From positions 49,966 through 113,965 of the forward strand of contig JAHGAU010000048.1 of NCBI GenBank assembly GCA_019925105.1: a stretch of DNA of 64,000 nt, in the 5' to 3' direction. Every line of letters begins with the position of its first letter. Position 1 is the first letter of the stretch. This document shows, piece after piece, positions 1-15,073 of this stretch. This DNA is from Niebla homalea. Taxonomy: Eukaryota; Ascomycota; Lecanoromycetes; Lecanorales; Ramalinaceae. The translations under genes and the position numbers were made by a program. Below the pieces are notes generated by a model. That model saw only the letters and a list, made by a program, of their open reading frames with translations. It made no database searches and was not told the origin of the DNA.

Positions 1-1150
1 GCCCTATAATAAATTAAGTAATTTATTAATATTATTATATCTTTTTTAAGAAATTATTATAGATTTTATTATAGATTTATTACTTAATAAGTAATAAAGC
101 TATATATATAATATAATCTTAATTATAATTAATCATTTAATTAAAAAACTAAGATTACTTCCCGTAATTAAGAAAATTATTACTTTTAAGTTAATTAAAC
201 TTCTTTTTTAATATATATTCTGGGAATATAAGGCTCTTAAGGATATCGTAATTAATTAGGGCTTATTTTTTATAAATTCTTATTAATCCGAGGTATATAA
301 TACGGTATATACGCTCCGTAAATTAAATATTTCCTTTTATCTTTAAACGGATAATTAAATAGAATGGTAAAATTAAACTCTTAAGTATTATCTTAAAACG
401 TATTATTATAAAAATTAAAACGATTAAACTTTAATATTAAAGATTATAAATTTTATTTATTTTATAAGTAATAATATTATAATTAATAAGCCTTTATTGG
501 AAGCCTTAATAAGGTATCTTTTAACGTTTTAAAAATGGGTTAATAATAAGTTAAATAAGATAAAAGTCCCGGTTATAATTAAAAGAATTAAGGAGCTATT
601 AATGGTTTAAGATTATATAATAAAGTATTAATAACGTATTAAGGAAGCAGAAATAAAATTTTATAATTATAAATATAAAACTTAAAAGTATAGAATTAGA
701 AATATAATTATATTATTTATAAAAAATATTAAGTAAAAACGATTAAATAAAAAACTTTTATATAAATTTATTAACCCGTTTACGGTTCTTAAGTTAATTG
801 GATATTAAGCGTACCGCTTAACTTTATTATTTACTTATAGGATATATAATATATTTTATATATTTTTACTTAAACCGTATAAGAAGCGGTTTAAGGCTAA
901 AAATAATTATTTATTACCGGATTTTATTAATAATAAACCAGAATAAGAAATCGAAAAACTACTTAATTATAATAAAATTAATAAAGAATTATATTATAAG
1001 ATTAAAAAAAAAGAATTTCTAATTATTTATAATAAGTAAATTCTAATAAAGAATTTAAAGTATATAAAGGAGCTATAAAATATATTTAATAAAAAATATA
1101 AATAATTACGGTATAAAATATAGGACGTATAGCTTAAATATAAAATATTT
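1..1150 (+). mobile_element. Degenerate Ty3/gypsy (chromovirus) 3' pol: integrase C-terminus and chromodomain
   Basis: Translating about 740-1110 on the + strand, through many stops, gives a pattern matching the integrase C-terminal module of chromodomain Ty3/gypsy elements. The stretch 'FLLKPYKKRFKAK' (about 865-905) fits the family 'vslLePYkkr' motif. It is followed by 'LPDFINNKPE.EIEKLLNY' (about 915-975), which fits the start of a chromodomain ('dgepEwEVEkIld'), and by 'KEFLIIYNK' and 'NLKYIKEL' where the chromodomain beta strand and helix should be. Tryptophan codons have become TAA/TAG, as expected of RIP. Upstream sequence to base 1 is presumably integrase core and runs off the window. 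No LTR was identified. A dead remnant; the family call is an inference from spaced motifs. Confidence 0.6.
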
Positions 1151-2780
1151 AATTTTATTATAAGGATAAGCTTTAATATAAATATAAAAATATTATTACC
1201 TATATATATATATTAAGTATTATTAATTTATAATCCTTTAAACTTATTATCCTTTATACTCCTTTACTGCGATTTACTTATTACCTATTCAGACCCTATA
1301 CGAGAACCAGTACTTAAACCTATAATCTTTTTATGGTAAAAACGTACCTTAATTGGTTAAGTAGCTTATAATACTATATAACGCGGAATAAGCGTACTTA
1401 AAAAGTTATTACCTTATAAAATAATTTATAACCGAAGGCTTATTAATGCTTTTAAGTATAAACGCTTATAACCCGTTAAGGGGCTACGGGGGGTTTAACG
1501 TAATATAAGGAAATCGGGTTATAATAAGTTTACCGGAGGAATAACGGAAAATATTAAAGAAAACTTAAAGTTAATTAATAAATATAGGGTCTATAAAATA
1601 AATACTAAAAACGGATAAAATATTAATAGAGTAAGAATATATTATACGGACGACCCGCCAGCGTTTATAACGGATAAGTTACGTTTAAAAAAGGGATTTT
1701 TACGTATTAATCGCTTAAACTCTATATTAAAATCCGGAAATTAAAGTGGATTAAGCTTAAGCTATAACGTAATTAATAATATATAAACCATAATAAGGGT
1801 ACGCTTATAATAAAGCGACTTAAGTTAATTAATTATTTAAGTATAAAAGCCGTATAATTAATATTATTAATTATATTATACTTATATTTAATTAATATTA
1901 ATACCTTAATAATATTTTATTAAGAAAGCTTTAATTTTATAATAATTAAGAAACGTAAAAACTTCGTATAATATTTAATAAAATTTATTTATATATTCTT
2001 ATATTATTTTTTATTTTCCTTAAATATTAAAGTAAATTAACGGTAATATAGAAATATATAATTTATTTAAGTATTTAACTTAAGTGGGATTTAAATATAT
2101 ATTTAATTTACGTAACGGCTATATCGCGTAAAAATATTAAGGTTAAAGGTATATAATCTCGTATAATGCTTTTCTAACTGAATAATAAAAATACTTTATT
2201 AATTTTAACCCTTTTTTATTAACCTTAATATTATATAATTTATATAAGGGCTTATAAAGGTAGTAAATACATCGTAAATAATACTTTTTATTAAGCGTTA
2301 TTTATACGGTATAAGTAAATTTTATAAGTAATTTATTTAATAACCGTAAAGGTAACTTAACGGGAAGTTAAGCGGGTTAAAGGAAATTATTAATAAATAA
2401 TTTTAATATAATTATACGATTTAAACGTAAGTCGGTTACGACTTAAATATTATTATATAATAAAAAGAGTAAAATATATATTTAAGAAAATATATATATT
2501 ATTATAAGTTTAAAATATTCTTATTTATAAATATAAAGACTTTTATTAAGTAATATTAATACTATTAATATTAAGAGTTAAGCGAATATACTATATATCC
2601 GTATCGTAAAGCCTATAGACTCTTTTCCTTTTTTTTTATTGGGTTTTTTAAAGATTTTTAATAAGTTACTTTAAGGTTATAGTTAAAAGCTATAACTTTA
2701 AGGATAAAGTATTAAAGAAAAGAGGTATTATTATAATAAGAAATAATATAGGGGTTAATATTTACCTCGTAACTCTAGCG
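1151..2780. other. AT-rich RIP-degraded stretch, unassigned
   Basis: No intact ORF and no recognisable domain. A short conceptual reading on the + strand around 1640-1740 (including 'YTDDPPAFITDKLRL') looks like a decayed coding sequence, but I do not recognise the family. It may be transposon sequence or an LTR belonging to the gypsy remnant to the left. Confidence 0.5.
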
Positions 2781-2879
2781 TAGCTAAGTTATAGGAATAC
2801 TTAATACCTGTCCTTCCCACTTTTCCTTTTATTTCTTTAGCAATTAGTCTACTCACTAAATATATTATTTATTAAGGCT

Positions 2880-5800
2880 ATATACACATTTTACATTATT
2901 ATATTACCCTTAAGCTTCAGGCATACGTCTGGCTTAACAATACCATAGAAATAATAAAAGATCTTCTTAATGGCTATTTAATACCCTTTATTAAGATTAA
3001 ATATATAACGTAATATTACCGATATTACATAGGTTATATTAAGCTTAATACTTATTATAATATATATAAGTAAACCGATAACGGATTAATATTTAAGCCG
3101 GAATTATTTTAAGGCAATATATTCCTTATTAATTAATTTAAAACGGGTATTTATATTTATAAGGATAATTATATTATTACCCTTAAAAAGAAAATCGTTA
3201 TATATGTTGAATTAAATAAGAACTTATTTAATATAACTTTTTTAATTAAGAATTAAGGTTCGATTTTATCGATTACGGGTAATACTTATACTTAAGTATT
3301 AATTATATAAGCTTAAATCGGATATTTTAAACTTTTTATTTAATTAAGCCTTTAAGTTAATAATAACTTATTTATTAATTTTTATTATTAAGATATTATT
3401 AATATATATAATAATAATAATATTAGTATCCGGGTTTAAGAATACGCTATAATCTTTATTAATATAATAATAACTAAGTTTCTTAAAAAATATAAAGAAA
3501 TATTAATATTAAATTTAAAGTAATTATTTAAGCTTATAAAGAGTTTTATTTAATAAGTAAATACGACCTAAGCTATTATTAAAGCCCGTTAATTGGTAAA
3601 TATAGATTTTTTTAAGGACGTTATTATAAAAGAATACTATTTTAACGTTTATTTACTTAATTTCTAGGTTATATACGGCCGTTATAGTAAAGAAGGCCTT
3701 ATAGCTTATAAGCTTAATAACCGTTATAAAAGTATTAAAGAAGTCTAAGCCTTCTTTTTATTAAAATCCACGGACCACCCACCTAGCCTTATACCAGGTA
3801 ATATTACCGTTTAATTTACGTTTATACTTATAGACTTACTTATTATCCAGTACGTTAATACCGGGAGGTAAATTTATTAAGACCTAGGTTTTATTCTTTT
3901 CTAGGGATTCGACTTTATTTTCTATAATAAGTTCTTACTTTATTTTATAATGTATATCCTTTATAGCTTATATATAAATCGTAAACTTAATATAATCCGT
4001 AAAGATTACGGCTATAAAATATATAAACGTTAATTAAAAGTTAACGGCTTAATAATTAAAGTCTTAATTACACTGGTAACTTAAGGGTTATATTTTAATT
4101 ACGTAAGCTTAAATAAGTAAATCTAGAGATTTAATAAGTTCTCTTAAAGATAAATAATAATATAAAATTAAATCGTAAGGATTATTTAAGTCTGAGTTTA
4201 TAAGGGTATATATACCCGGAAATTCCTCCATAATATTATTATTAAGGGTAAATAAGGATAATATAAATAAGTCTTCCCTATTAATGTTTTCCTTAATAAT
4301 TATAGGTTTTAAGGTTATACGGGGCTTAAGTTACTTATTGGATATAAATTTAATTATATCCTTAATAATAATATTATCGGTTTTAACCCTAACGTTTATA
4401 ATATAAAGGCTTTATATAATAATAATAACCAACTCGTTATCTATATTTTTATTATTACCGAAACGTACCCGTTTTAATAATAATTAGAAATCTACGGTAA
4501 CTATCTTCCTTTATTTTGGTATTAAATAACGAATTAATAAAAGGTTATCAGTTTTACGTTTAAGTTAAACGGCCTTATCCTTTAATTATTCGATATAATT
4601 ATAACGTTAAACCCGGTTATTTAATATAAGTATTTTATAAACGTAATAACCCTTAAAACCAATAAAATATCCTTTAATAGCCTTAATTTAGAATTTTATT
4701 TAATTTATATTTAAAAGCTTACGCTTTTAATATATATTGCGTCGTTTAACTTTTTTTAATAAAAAATTAATCGGGTTTCCTAAGACTTATAGCCCGGTTT
4801 AATACGTTATAAGTATTTATAAATATTATATTATATATAAAAACCATTATAATAATAAGTTCGGTAATAAGAATATATAATAAATTATTATTTAATAATA
4901 TTATATAAGCTTAAGTAATAAAAGTTTAATTTATTTATTTAAAAATACCGTTTTATTAAGGGTTATAAAGTACCGTAAATTTTTATTAAATCCCTTTAAC
5001 GTACCGTTAATTATTAAATTAAAAGCCGCTATATATATTATTATTATTAATATATAAACGGCGGATAAAGTAATTTAAATAATAAATTTTCTTTATATAA
5101 CCTTAAAAGGCCTTAAGAACCGTTTTATATAAAAAATTTAATAATAAAGTTATATAAATAACTTTAATAACGTTTTTAATAAAGGTAACGACCTACTTAT
5201 AATTAACTTTTATATTATAAATAGGATTAATTAAGTCGGAATAAATAAACTTATTTTAATAAGTATTAAGTTTAATATAGTTTTTATTTAACTTAAGCTT
5301 TATTTATATCTTTATATAAATAGTATATTTATAATCCTTTAATAAATTTAATAAATTTAAAAAATTAATATTAATTACCGTTTCCGGTAAAAACTTAATA
5401 TTTTACTCCCTTATATATTTTATTACTTTATATTAATATTTTAAGGCTTCTTAATTTACGGGAGTAATATATAGGGTTACGGGTATTAAATTATTAATAA
5501 CTTTAATAATAATTTTAAGGAAGTAAAAAGCCGTTAATAAAAATTTTATAAAGATACCGTTACGGTTAATAAATATATTTAAATCCTTTAAATCATTACT
5601 TTATTTAAGGGGATAATTAACTTATTATAATTATCTAAAGTTAATAAAATTAAAAATATTATTAAAAATAAAAAAAACGTTATAAACAATTAAATTACGG
5701 ATATTTTTATTAAATTAATATAGGATTTTAATAACTTTAATATAAATAATATTTTTCCCCCCGGAAAAACCTTTAATAATAATAAGCTTAAAGAAAAGCT

Positions 5801-7011
5801 CTTTATAAATAGAAATATAATTATTATTAACGATATAATTCATATAACCGGTATTAAAAATATAAATAATAAAAGCAGATATATTTATAATTAAATATAC
5901 CTAATAATCCCGGTAAATAACGGGTAATAAAGCCGGTATAACGACGGCAATATATATAAAGGCTAGGTTTATTAAGGCTTTAACCCCTAAAAAGGCTTTA
6001 TATTCCTTATCCTTAGACTTATTATTGCCTTTATTATTACCTTTATTGCCGTTATTACCGTTGTTACCGTAACGCCGGCGTTTTTGATCGTTATTAGTAC
6101 CTATATTATTATTATTATTATTATTATTACGGCGTTTATTATTATTATTATAGGTCGATTTATTATATCCGTAAAATAAACAATAGCCGGTAACGATGTA
6201 AAAACGTCTTTTTTATAAGACTTTAACGTAATAACCTTAATGAATATTAAACAATAAAAAAATACGGAGCGGAATAAAGTTATTCAAACGGATATTATCC
6301 CGGAAACGTAAATTAATAATAGTGGCCGTAAGGGCCATAATATTAAACGTAAACGTTTTATTTAAAACTTTATATTAAAGAAACCGGTTAATAATATAAG
6401 TAAATATATATTTTGAAACGTTAATATTATTATTAATTATTTAAAATAACTTATACTTATTATTATATTAATTAATATAAACTTTATATTCCGGGTTAAA
6501 GTTTTCATAAAACTATTAAATAAGTACGTTATTATTAATAATAATCGTACCTTAAAAATTCTATAATTTATTAAAAAAATCTTAATATTTATTATAATAT
6601 TTATTTGGATCTAAGTATTAATTAAGGGTAAGGGAGGTAAAACGCTTAAGGGTTAATATAAGGTAATTTAAGCCTTTAAATTAATATCAAGTAGAAAAGG
6701 TATTTTACGTTACTTTAATATTCTTAATATTTTTAATAATATATTAATTAATCCCCTTAATCTTTATATAAATTATGATATAGGTTATAGAGTATCTTTA
6801 ATCGTAAATATTTTAGGTTTTTATAAGCTTATTATTTTTAAGAGCTTTAATTTTAATAAAGCGTAGGTTAAAATCTATAATCCAATAATTAAGCCGGGTA
6901 AGCTTAAGTTTCTTACTTATTTTATATTCCTATATAATATATTTAAAGTTATCCTTAAGCTTAATAACCTTATTAAAGGTATTAATAATCTTAAAAAATT
7001 AAATATAATAA

Positions 7012-7099
<88 letters not shown>

Positions 7100-7500
7100 T
7101 TAATTTAAAGGTTAAAGAGATTTATATTATTAAGGGGCGACGGGATTATAATTAATAATATTAAGCCCTTAAATAAAAATAACTTAAATAATAATAATAA
7201 TAAATAATACTTTAAATTATTATCTTTTAAAACTATAGTCTTCTTAAATAAAGTATATATAAAACGGAACGTTTTATAAAGTATATAATAATAAGCCCGG
7301 AATTTCTTTTTACTTAATAAGAACCGTAATTTAAAGGTTAATAATAAATAATAAAGCTTCTTAATCTTAATAAACCGTTTAAGATATAAAGTTTATAAAG
7401 TATAAGTAATATACTGGATAAAAGAATATTACTTAAGGATAAATAATTTAATTACGGGTTAAAATAATAGAATATATAAATTAGAATAATTAATATATTC
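2880..7500 (-). mobile_element. Degenerate Ty1/copia LTR retrotransposon (gag-protease-integrase-RT)
   Basis: Read on the minus strand, landmarks occur in the Ty1/copia order. An aspartic-protease-like stretch at about 5870-5730 contains 'IFNTGYMNYIV' (family D-T/S-G-C...H) and ends in 'KGFSGG'. The reverse transcriptase start at about 3870-3760 contains 'PPGINVLDNK.VYKYKRK' followed by 'YKARWVVRG', equivalent to the copia 'KWVfKyK...RYKARLVvkGf' block. At about 3110-2900 the distal RT appears as 'SVIGLLIYIII', 'AVKRIF/AIKKIF' and 'GTV' equivalents. Asparagine-rich and arginine-rich reading at 6000-6180 and a (TAA)n tract at 7013-7099 lie in the expected gag/linker region. Every domain is full of stops. 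LTRs and exact ends were not found, so the boundaries are approximate. Confidence 0.7.
7013..7099. repeat. (TAA)n / (ATA)n microsatellite
   Basis: An uninterrupted run of TAA trinucleotides of about 29 units, inside the presumed gag region of the degenerate copia element. Confidence 0.95.
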
Positions 7501-8280
7501 TTAATAATTTTAATAAAAAACCCTTAAAAATAAAGATATAATTAATTTAAGCCTTAATAATTTTAATAAAAAGGAAAAAACCCTTAAAGTAAATATTTTA
7601 CTTTTTTTTATACTTAAACTTTAATACGGTAATTAAGATAATAATAACTTAAATTAAATAGTTAACTTAATTAAAAAACTAAATATATATAATAATAAAC
7701 CTTATAAGCCGCTTTAATCGCTTTAATAATAATAATAAATAAACGTTTACCTCCTTCCGTTCTTTAAAGGTATTAATACATTTAATAGGAATCCGCCGAT
7801 TTAACGGCTTTATAAGTATAGTATAAAGTTATTATACCCTTATAACGTACGCGTAAATCGGTATATAAGGTTATTATATTTTACGATTCTACGTATAAAT
7901 AATAATTAAGCTAAAAACGTCTTAACCTTTTTATTTTCTTATTTTAATTTCCTTATTTTTCGGGTAATTAAGGCTTAAATCGATAGGACTATTAGGCAAC
8001 TATAATAGTTATAATAATAATAAAAGTCATTATAATAGTAAAGTAACGGTTCTTAAGGTATTTAAGTTATATAGCGTAATTAAGGCTTATTAAATTATTA
8101 AGTATAATAATAAGTATATAAGCCGGGCTTATAATTTATTGAAATAATGAGGTATAACTTACTTAATTAAATAAGTACTATATAAGGTACTAAGCGATAT
8201 CTATCTATGAGAAATCCAGGAAGTAAACTAACCCTCTTTTGGTAATAGCCGAGGTCTTTGCCTTCTGTACTTCTGACATT

Positions 8281-8550
8281 AATACGCGTATTTTATTAAC
8301 CTTAATTTCTTTACTTATTTTAAGCATTATTCAGCTTATTATTATTATATTACCCGTACGTATCGTCGCCGTTTCTATTAATATAAGCTATTTACCCGTT
8401 TATTACCTTATTTTTAATTATTACGTTATTTCTACTTATCGTACTTAATATACTTTCTTCACTATTACGAGAGCTATACGTATACGCATCGTTTTGGACC
8501 TCTGGGGTCACTTTATTCGTCGCCATTTCTCTCCTATATATCTTTTATAA
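8281..8550 (-). mobile_element. LINE F: isolated 5' fragment of the non-LTR retrotransposon
   Basis: On the minus strand this begins with the same 5' end as LINEs A, B and E: an ATG at 8526-8524 opening 'ATGGCGACGAATAAAG' and then the block containing GACCCCAGAGGTCCAAAA. It is collinear with the start of LINE B for about 240 bp, to about 8281. Left of that point similarity stops abruptly and the sequence becomes less AT-rich. A LINE copy that keeps its 5' end but lacks the rest is unusual, since LINEs are normally 5'-truncated, so a deletion or overlying insertion is likely. The 69-codon open frame on the + strand here is antisense to it and not a gene. Confidence 0.75.
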
Positions 8551-9000
8551 AAAATCTATCTTTTAATATAAGGTAATATAAAAATAACGTGAAAGGGCCT
8601 TTTAAAGGGATTAACGATTTAAATATTAAAGAAATACGTTTAATACGGTTTATACGAAAGCTATAACGTTATTACCTTAATTTAAAATAAATAAAAATTA
8701 TACTTAAAGTTATGAAAACTATTAAACTTTAATTATTATTATTATTTATTACGGATATATAGAAAGTATAGAAAGTAAATAGGTATATAATATATTGATT
8801 GATTAATTGATTGATTGATTTATATTACGGGTTTAGTTAAGCTAATTCCGGCGTTCCTTAATACGCGGCCTTTTAACCTTATTAATAACCGTAAAAACCT
8901 GATACTTATAACATTAGGATAAAAACCGGTATTTATTAGGCTTTTATCCTTTATCCCTTAATGTAAAAGATATTAATAACCGTTTAAAGAATAATAATTT

Positions 9001-12000
9001 GATTGATTGATTGATTGATTTATACTACGGATTTAGTTAGGCTCATTCCGGCGTTCCTTAATACTCGGTTATTTAGCCTTACTAATAACCGCAAAAACCT
9101 AATATCTATTACGTTAAAAGTAAAAACCGGTATCTATTTAGCCTTTATTTTCATTTTAAGGGTTAAGAGTATTTATGGCCGTTTAAAGAGTAAGAATTTA
9201 TTTATACGCCTTTTTTAAGAAAACCCATAATATTACGATTAAATCCACTTAAGGGTTACTTTTAAATTTATTGCTTTTTTATTACTTTACGGGTTTATTT
9301 AATGTTAAAATTTTAAAATTCCGATTATATTATTAAATATCCTTACCGATACGTATACTATTATTATTATATTTATATAACTTTATTAATTAATATAATA
9401 TCGCTTTTTATACTGCTTTAATATTTATAGCCCCCTTAACCCCTTATTAAGTATAGTTTTCCCGCTACTGTTTTTTACCCCCGGGTTAATAATAAGGTTT
9501 CTTAATTAAATCTTTAATCATTTTATTTATTTCCTTAATTAAGTTAAATTATAGTAATAAGCCCGTAATTATTATAAATTTAATGGCTACCTTAATACCC
9601 TTTTTATTAATAAGTATTTAATAATAATTATTAATCCCTGCTTTTTAATTAATTTTAATTTAAGTTCCTTAAAGAGTAAATAGGAGATTAATATATATAT
9701 AACGTTTTATTTCCGTTATTTATATTTATAATTAACGTTAATCCGATTACCGGCGTATATAATAAAAAGGAAGTAAATTAAGCCGTTTTTATTTATCCGG
9801 AGTTAAATTATTAATACGTTATTATTTTTCTTTATAATCCCGTAATACCGGAAATATTTATTAATAACTTTATTATTATTTAAAGCTAGATATTATCGCC
9901 TTTAAGGGATTAATTCTTTATATTTACGTTAATATTCCGTTTATTTCTTTATAGTTTATAGGGTAATCGTTATTAATTTTATTTTTATGGTTTTCTTCTT
10001 TTTTATTATTTTTATTTTAAGTAAGGGTTTATATATTTTTACGTTAACTTCTTAAACGTAAATTAAATTAACTTTTTTCTTAATTTACTTTAATTTAACT
10101 TCCGTAAAAGGGGTAAATACCGTTTCTTTACGCCTTTTTATTTAAGGTTTTTTTATAGTTTTAATAAATACGTTTATTTCCTATTAACGTAATTAAGTTT
10201 ATACCTTTTTTAAGTTTTACTTAAGTAATTATTTAATTAAAAGTTAACTTTATTAATAATATGAAAACCTTGGATTTTAATACTGGGACGGGAGTTACTT
10301 TATATATTTTATTTATTATTTTTAAGTATCGGTTTTAAACTTTTTATAATTATTAAACGGGCTTTTTCTTATATTTAAGCGTACTTTTAAATATGTATTA
10401 AATAATTACCGCGTATATTAACGTAGGTTTTATAACCGTTTAATAAACGGTTTTAATTTTTTATAAGGTAGTTCCTTACGTTAACGTTATAAAATAAATA
10501 AGGCCCTTTTTTTATAAAATTATTTTCTTTTAGATTTTTCTTATATAATCTTTTTAATTTAATTTTTTATTAATTTATAAATTAAGTACCTTAATATTAA
10601 CTTCCGGTTTTATTATTATATTATTTAGGTTTATTATAATTATTATATTATATAGCTTTAAGCTTTTTATTATATAAATAAGCTTATACTTATATAAAGT
10701 AAATTAAGCTTTATATATCTTTATTTATTATAAGTAAACTTTATAAACCTATTTTAACTTTAAATAATTTATATAAATTAACGTATTATAAATTAAAAAG
10801 TAAATATCGTTAATAAAGTCCCTTATTTAAACCTTTTATTTTAATTTTATTAAATCTTTAATAAGCGGGTTATTAAAGAATAAAAATAAAACCGGGGAAA
10901 TAAATAACCTTTAAGGAATCTTTATTATTACGGGCTTTATGATACTTATTTTCTATTTTAAGTTAATTAACGTTACTTAATTACTTAAGAAATTTTCTAT
11001 TTAATTTATAAAAAAAGGTAAAATCTCCTTTTTCTATAAATTATATAGTAACTTTTAATAATTTATTTTATTAAACGTTTTTATAATATTTAAGGAAAGA
11101 AGATTTATAACGTATTTCTTCTTATAGTTTTATACCGTATATACGTTATTAATTAAGCCTTTAAAAGCTGTTTTTATTAATTATCCTTTTTTTACCTTTA
11201 TTTATTAATTAAGGAGCAGTTTATATTTTTTTACGTAATTATTTAAAATTTATATAATTACCGTTTTTAAAGTTTTTTTTAACGTATAGAAAAATATTAT
11301 AAATCTATATAATTTTACTTTTAAGTAATTTAACTTAATTAACTTCTTAAGGATAATCGTCTTAACCTCTTTAAATCTACGGAAGTAATATCTTATATTA
11401 AGGTAAACTTAAAATAAATAAATAAAAACCTTTTTAAATAATAACGTTATTATAAATAAAAACTTATTTAATATACCGTTAAGTCCGGGGGTTTTATTTT
11501 TTTTTAATTTATTAATCGCTTTAATTATTATTTCCTAAGTTATTACTTTATTTATTATTATTAATTTAAGATATATAGTACCGTTAATATTTAATAAATT
11601 AACTTCCGGTAACGGGGGAAAAACGTTTCTTTAAGAGCCTTAATTTTACTATTAAAGATATTTATTACCGTACCGTTTAATCTTTTTAAAGGTAAAAACT
11701 TAAGGATAAGTTTAAATTTCTTACTTTATTCTTTACTATATTTTATTAGCTTTTAAATACTATAAAAGGAGACCGTTAAGTTATATACTATAGCCCGGAA
11801 GTATATTTACTTAATTTTTTAAATAATTTTTTTCTTTTTCTTTTTAAGTTTCCTTTAACCGTTAAAGTGTTTCTTAATTTTTATATTTAATAATTTATTT
11901 TATAAGTGCTTTTACTTTTATAATTATTTTTATATATTTTTTATTTTAATAAATTTTAATTTTTTTAAACGGCTTTATTATTAAAATTATTATATTAATT

Positions 12001-14793
12001 ACTTTATTTAAAGCCTTTATTACCCGCTTTATAAAATAATTGATTTATTCTTTATTATTAAATTAAAAAAGCTCCGTTAATTAGGATATTACTTTTATTA
12101 TTTTTATAAATACCTTAATTTCTTTAACCGTTTTTTACGTTTATTTAAATAATAAAAATAAAGTTACGTTAACGGATTAATTTAAAGTTATTTATATCGG
12201 GACGTAATCCGAACTATATTTTAAGTCCTTTTAAAGTCCGTATATTATAATTAAGTTAATAATACTTTTTAAACTGAATATTAAGTTAATTATAGTTTTA
12301 AGTTTACGGTTTTCTTATATAATAGTTTTTTTTAACGTTAATAATATAAAGTTAAATTATATAATAATTATTAATAGCTTTTTAAATTCAATATAATTAA
12401 TTATATAACTTTCTTTATTTTATTAAGTATAATAAAGATTAAAGTCCTTTATTAAAAAATATTTATTAAATATAATTATAATATCCTTAAGTAATAGGAT
12501 CGTAAAGGGTTTTTTCTTATTAATCGGTAACGGATTATATATATTATAAATATTTAAGTTACCCTTAATATCCTTTTTTTATATAATCCGGAATATATAT
12601 AGGTTCTTTCCGTAATAAATAACGTTTTAATTATTTATATTTAACCTTTTATTAATAAAGAAATACGTTTACGTTATTTTATTATCTTTAAAAGTTAAAT
12701 AAAAATTATTTCCCGGGTTAATTAAAGAATAAATATATAGATTATATAGCGGCTTTTATATTATTATAATATCAATATTTTTTATTTCTTTAAATTTAAA
12801 TATCAATATTATAGTTTTAATTATTTCCTTATATACGTTATATTATATTACCCTTAAAAACGTAAATATATAAAATATTAATATCCGTCGGATTCTTTTT
12901 ATTAACTTTTATTTATATAAATGGTTTCTTTTTAAGATTAAGTATTATTTATTTTAATCTTTTTATTACGATAATAATCTCGGTTAAATAGCCGGTTTTA
13001 AAGGTTAATATCGTTATAAGCTTCCTTTTTTTTATATTATTAATCGTTACGTTTTATTTTTCTTTATTTAATAAACTTTATTTACGTTTTAAAATCCTTT
13101 TTAATTATTTTACCGGTTTAAGTTTATATAAGTTATAACGTTAAACTTTAACCGTTATTTTAATTTCCTTACGTTAAGTTTCCTTTACTTTTATTATATA
13201 CCGTAAGTCTTATACTGAATAATTATTATTACCGTACGCTGCGTATCTTAATATATCTTTTATTAAGCTTTTTATTATTAAGTTAATATATTTATATATA
13301 TTATACCCTTTAATATATATTATATATTTTATATTATTAAAATATCTCGTAATAATATGTTTATATTTTTAATATTTAAAGTATTAATAAATATCCGTTA
13401 TTTAATCTTAAGGTTTTATTAATTTAAGGGATTTACCTTTTATTACCTTTTTATTAAGGATATCGTTATATATTTTTATTAACGTTACGTTTAAGATAAC
13501 CGTAAATTATCTCTTTATATAATTAAAAACGTTTAACCTTTTTATTATAAAAAGGAGACTATAATTAACGATCTTTAATTTAAAGTAAAAAGCCATATTC
13601 TTTTTCTTTATCCGCCTTAAAATAGTTTTCTTTTCCTTTTTTATAAACCTTATTAAATATATTCCGTTTACCGTAATAATAAAGGATTATTTTAATATTT
13701 CTACCGTTTTATACTTTTTTTATTAATTTATCCTTTTAATTTCTTTAATTTTTTTTCGTTTTTAATAAGGTTATATTAAAAAAGATATCCCCGTTTTATA
13801 GTTTATATACCGTAATAATTTATTTTATTAACGGCTCTTTTATTATTTTAAACGTTTTTATTAATTATAGCGGGTTTACTTTTACCGTTATATTCTTTTC
13901 TTTTTCGCTTAATAATTATACGGTTATTATCCTTATTTTCTTTAACGCCACTATTTTCTCCTTTATTTTTATTTCCTTTATCGTTAACGTTAATACCGTT
14001 TTTACGGTTTTTATTATTTAGCTTATCCCCGTTCCCTTTTTTAAAGTTTCTTTTATTATTTTTTTATTTTATACGTATCCTTTCTATTTTTTTTTTTTTA
14101 CCTCCGTCCGCCGGCGCTTTTATTATTGCCCCTTAAGCTTCGTGTAGCCTTTTTAACTCCCTTAAATTTTTCCCCATATTTACGTAAAAGTTTTTTACTT
14201 TTTATAATTTAATTTATAATATTAATTAAATCTTTAACGTAATATTTTTTTATATAATTATAAAGAAACCTTTTAGCGTTTTTATTATTTCCTTCTTTAT
14301 TGCTTTTCTTCCGCTTATTTAATAATTACTTTTTTTTATAATTTATTCCTATTTACCTAATATCTCTTTATTTTCCTTTAATTTTCTCTTAGTTTATATA
14401 TATTTAATAAAGCCTTTTATGCCTCCGTTTACTTTTTATCCGTCCCCGCGTACCGTCCTTGCCCCCTTTACTTTTTATTTATTACCCTTAATAATAATAC
14501 CCTTATACGTTATATATATCCCTTTATATATATTTTATTAATTATAAACTCCTTATTCGATTTAAGGCCTTTTTATCTCGTATTTATCGCGTTATTTATA
14601 CGACTTATTACCGTTCTTATTAATTTAGGCCGCTTGCCCTTTTTCCCCCTTTACCTTTACTATTACTCCGTTTCCGCTTATTATATTTAAGGTATTATCC
14701 TTATTATTATTTAAGTTATATACGCGTATATCGTTTCTAACCTCTGGGGTCCCGTTGTTCGTCGCTATCCTTCAGGCTAATTATTCTAATCTT
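9001..14793 (-). mobile_element. LINE E: full-length 5.8-kb non-LTR retrotransposon inserted in LINE A
   Basis: It begins at the left with a perfect (GATT)n tail (9001-9020), whose following 3' sequence is nearly identical to that at 8820-8998 and 19430-19600. It ends at the right just past the 5' start at 14768-14766, where the ATG reads ATA after mutation and is followed by GCGACGAACAACGGGACCCC on the minus strand. The 13-bp target-site duplication AGAATAATAATTT is present at 8988-9000 and 14794-14806, and removing E restores continuity of LINE A's 3' end. Two ORFs would be expected (ORF1, then ORF2 with endonuclease/RT), but RIP has filled the element with stops. The open frame at 9015-9218 on + is antisense to the 3' end. 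Confidence 0.88.
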
Positions 14794-15073
14794 AGAATAA
14801 TAATTTATTTATATACTTTTTATATTTTAACTCCCTTAAGAAAATCCATAATATTATAACCGTATCCTTATAAAGGCTACTTTTAAGCTCGTTATTTTTC
14901 CGCTTTTTTATATATTTATATTACCTTAACCTTATATAATACCTTTAAATATCTTTATTAATACTTATACGCTTAATATATATCCTTTTTATATTATTAT
15001 CGCCGTTAACTCCTTTAAAGACTTTTAAGAAACGTTTACTATTATATTTTTATAGCTATAAAAAATACTTTCC

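Noticed and set aside
8239..8448. 69-codon open frame on + (isoleucine/leucine-rich, membrane-like)
   Set aside because: It is antisense to the LINE F 5' fragment. The hydrophobicity comes from AT-rich composition.
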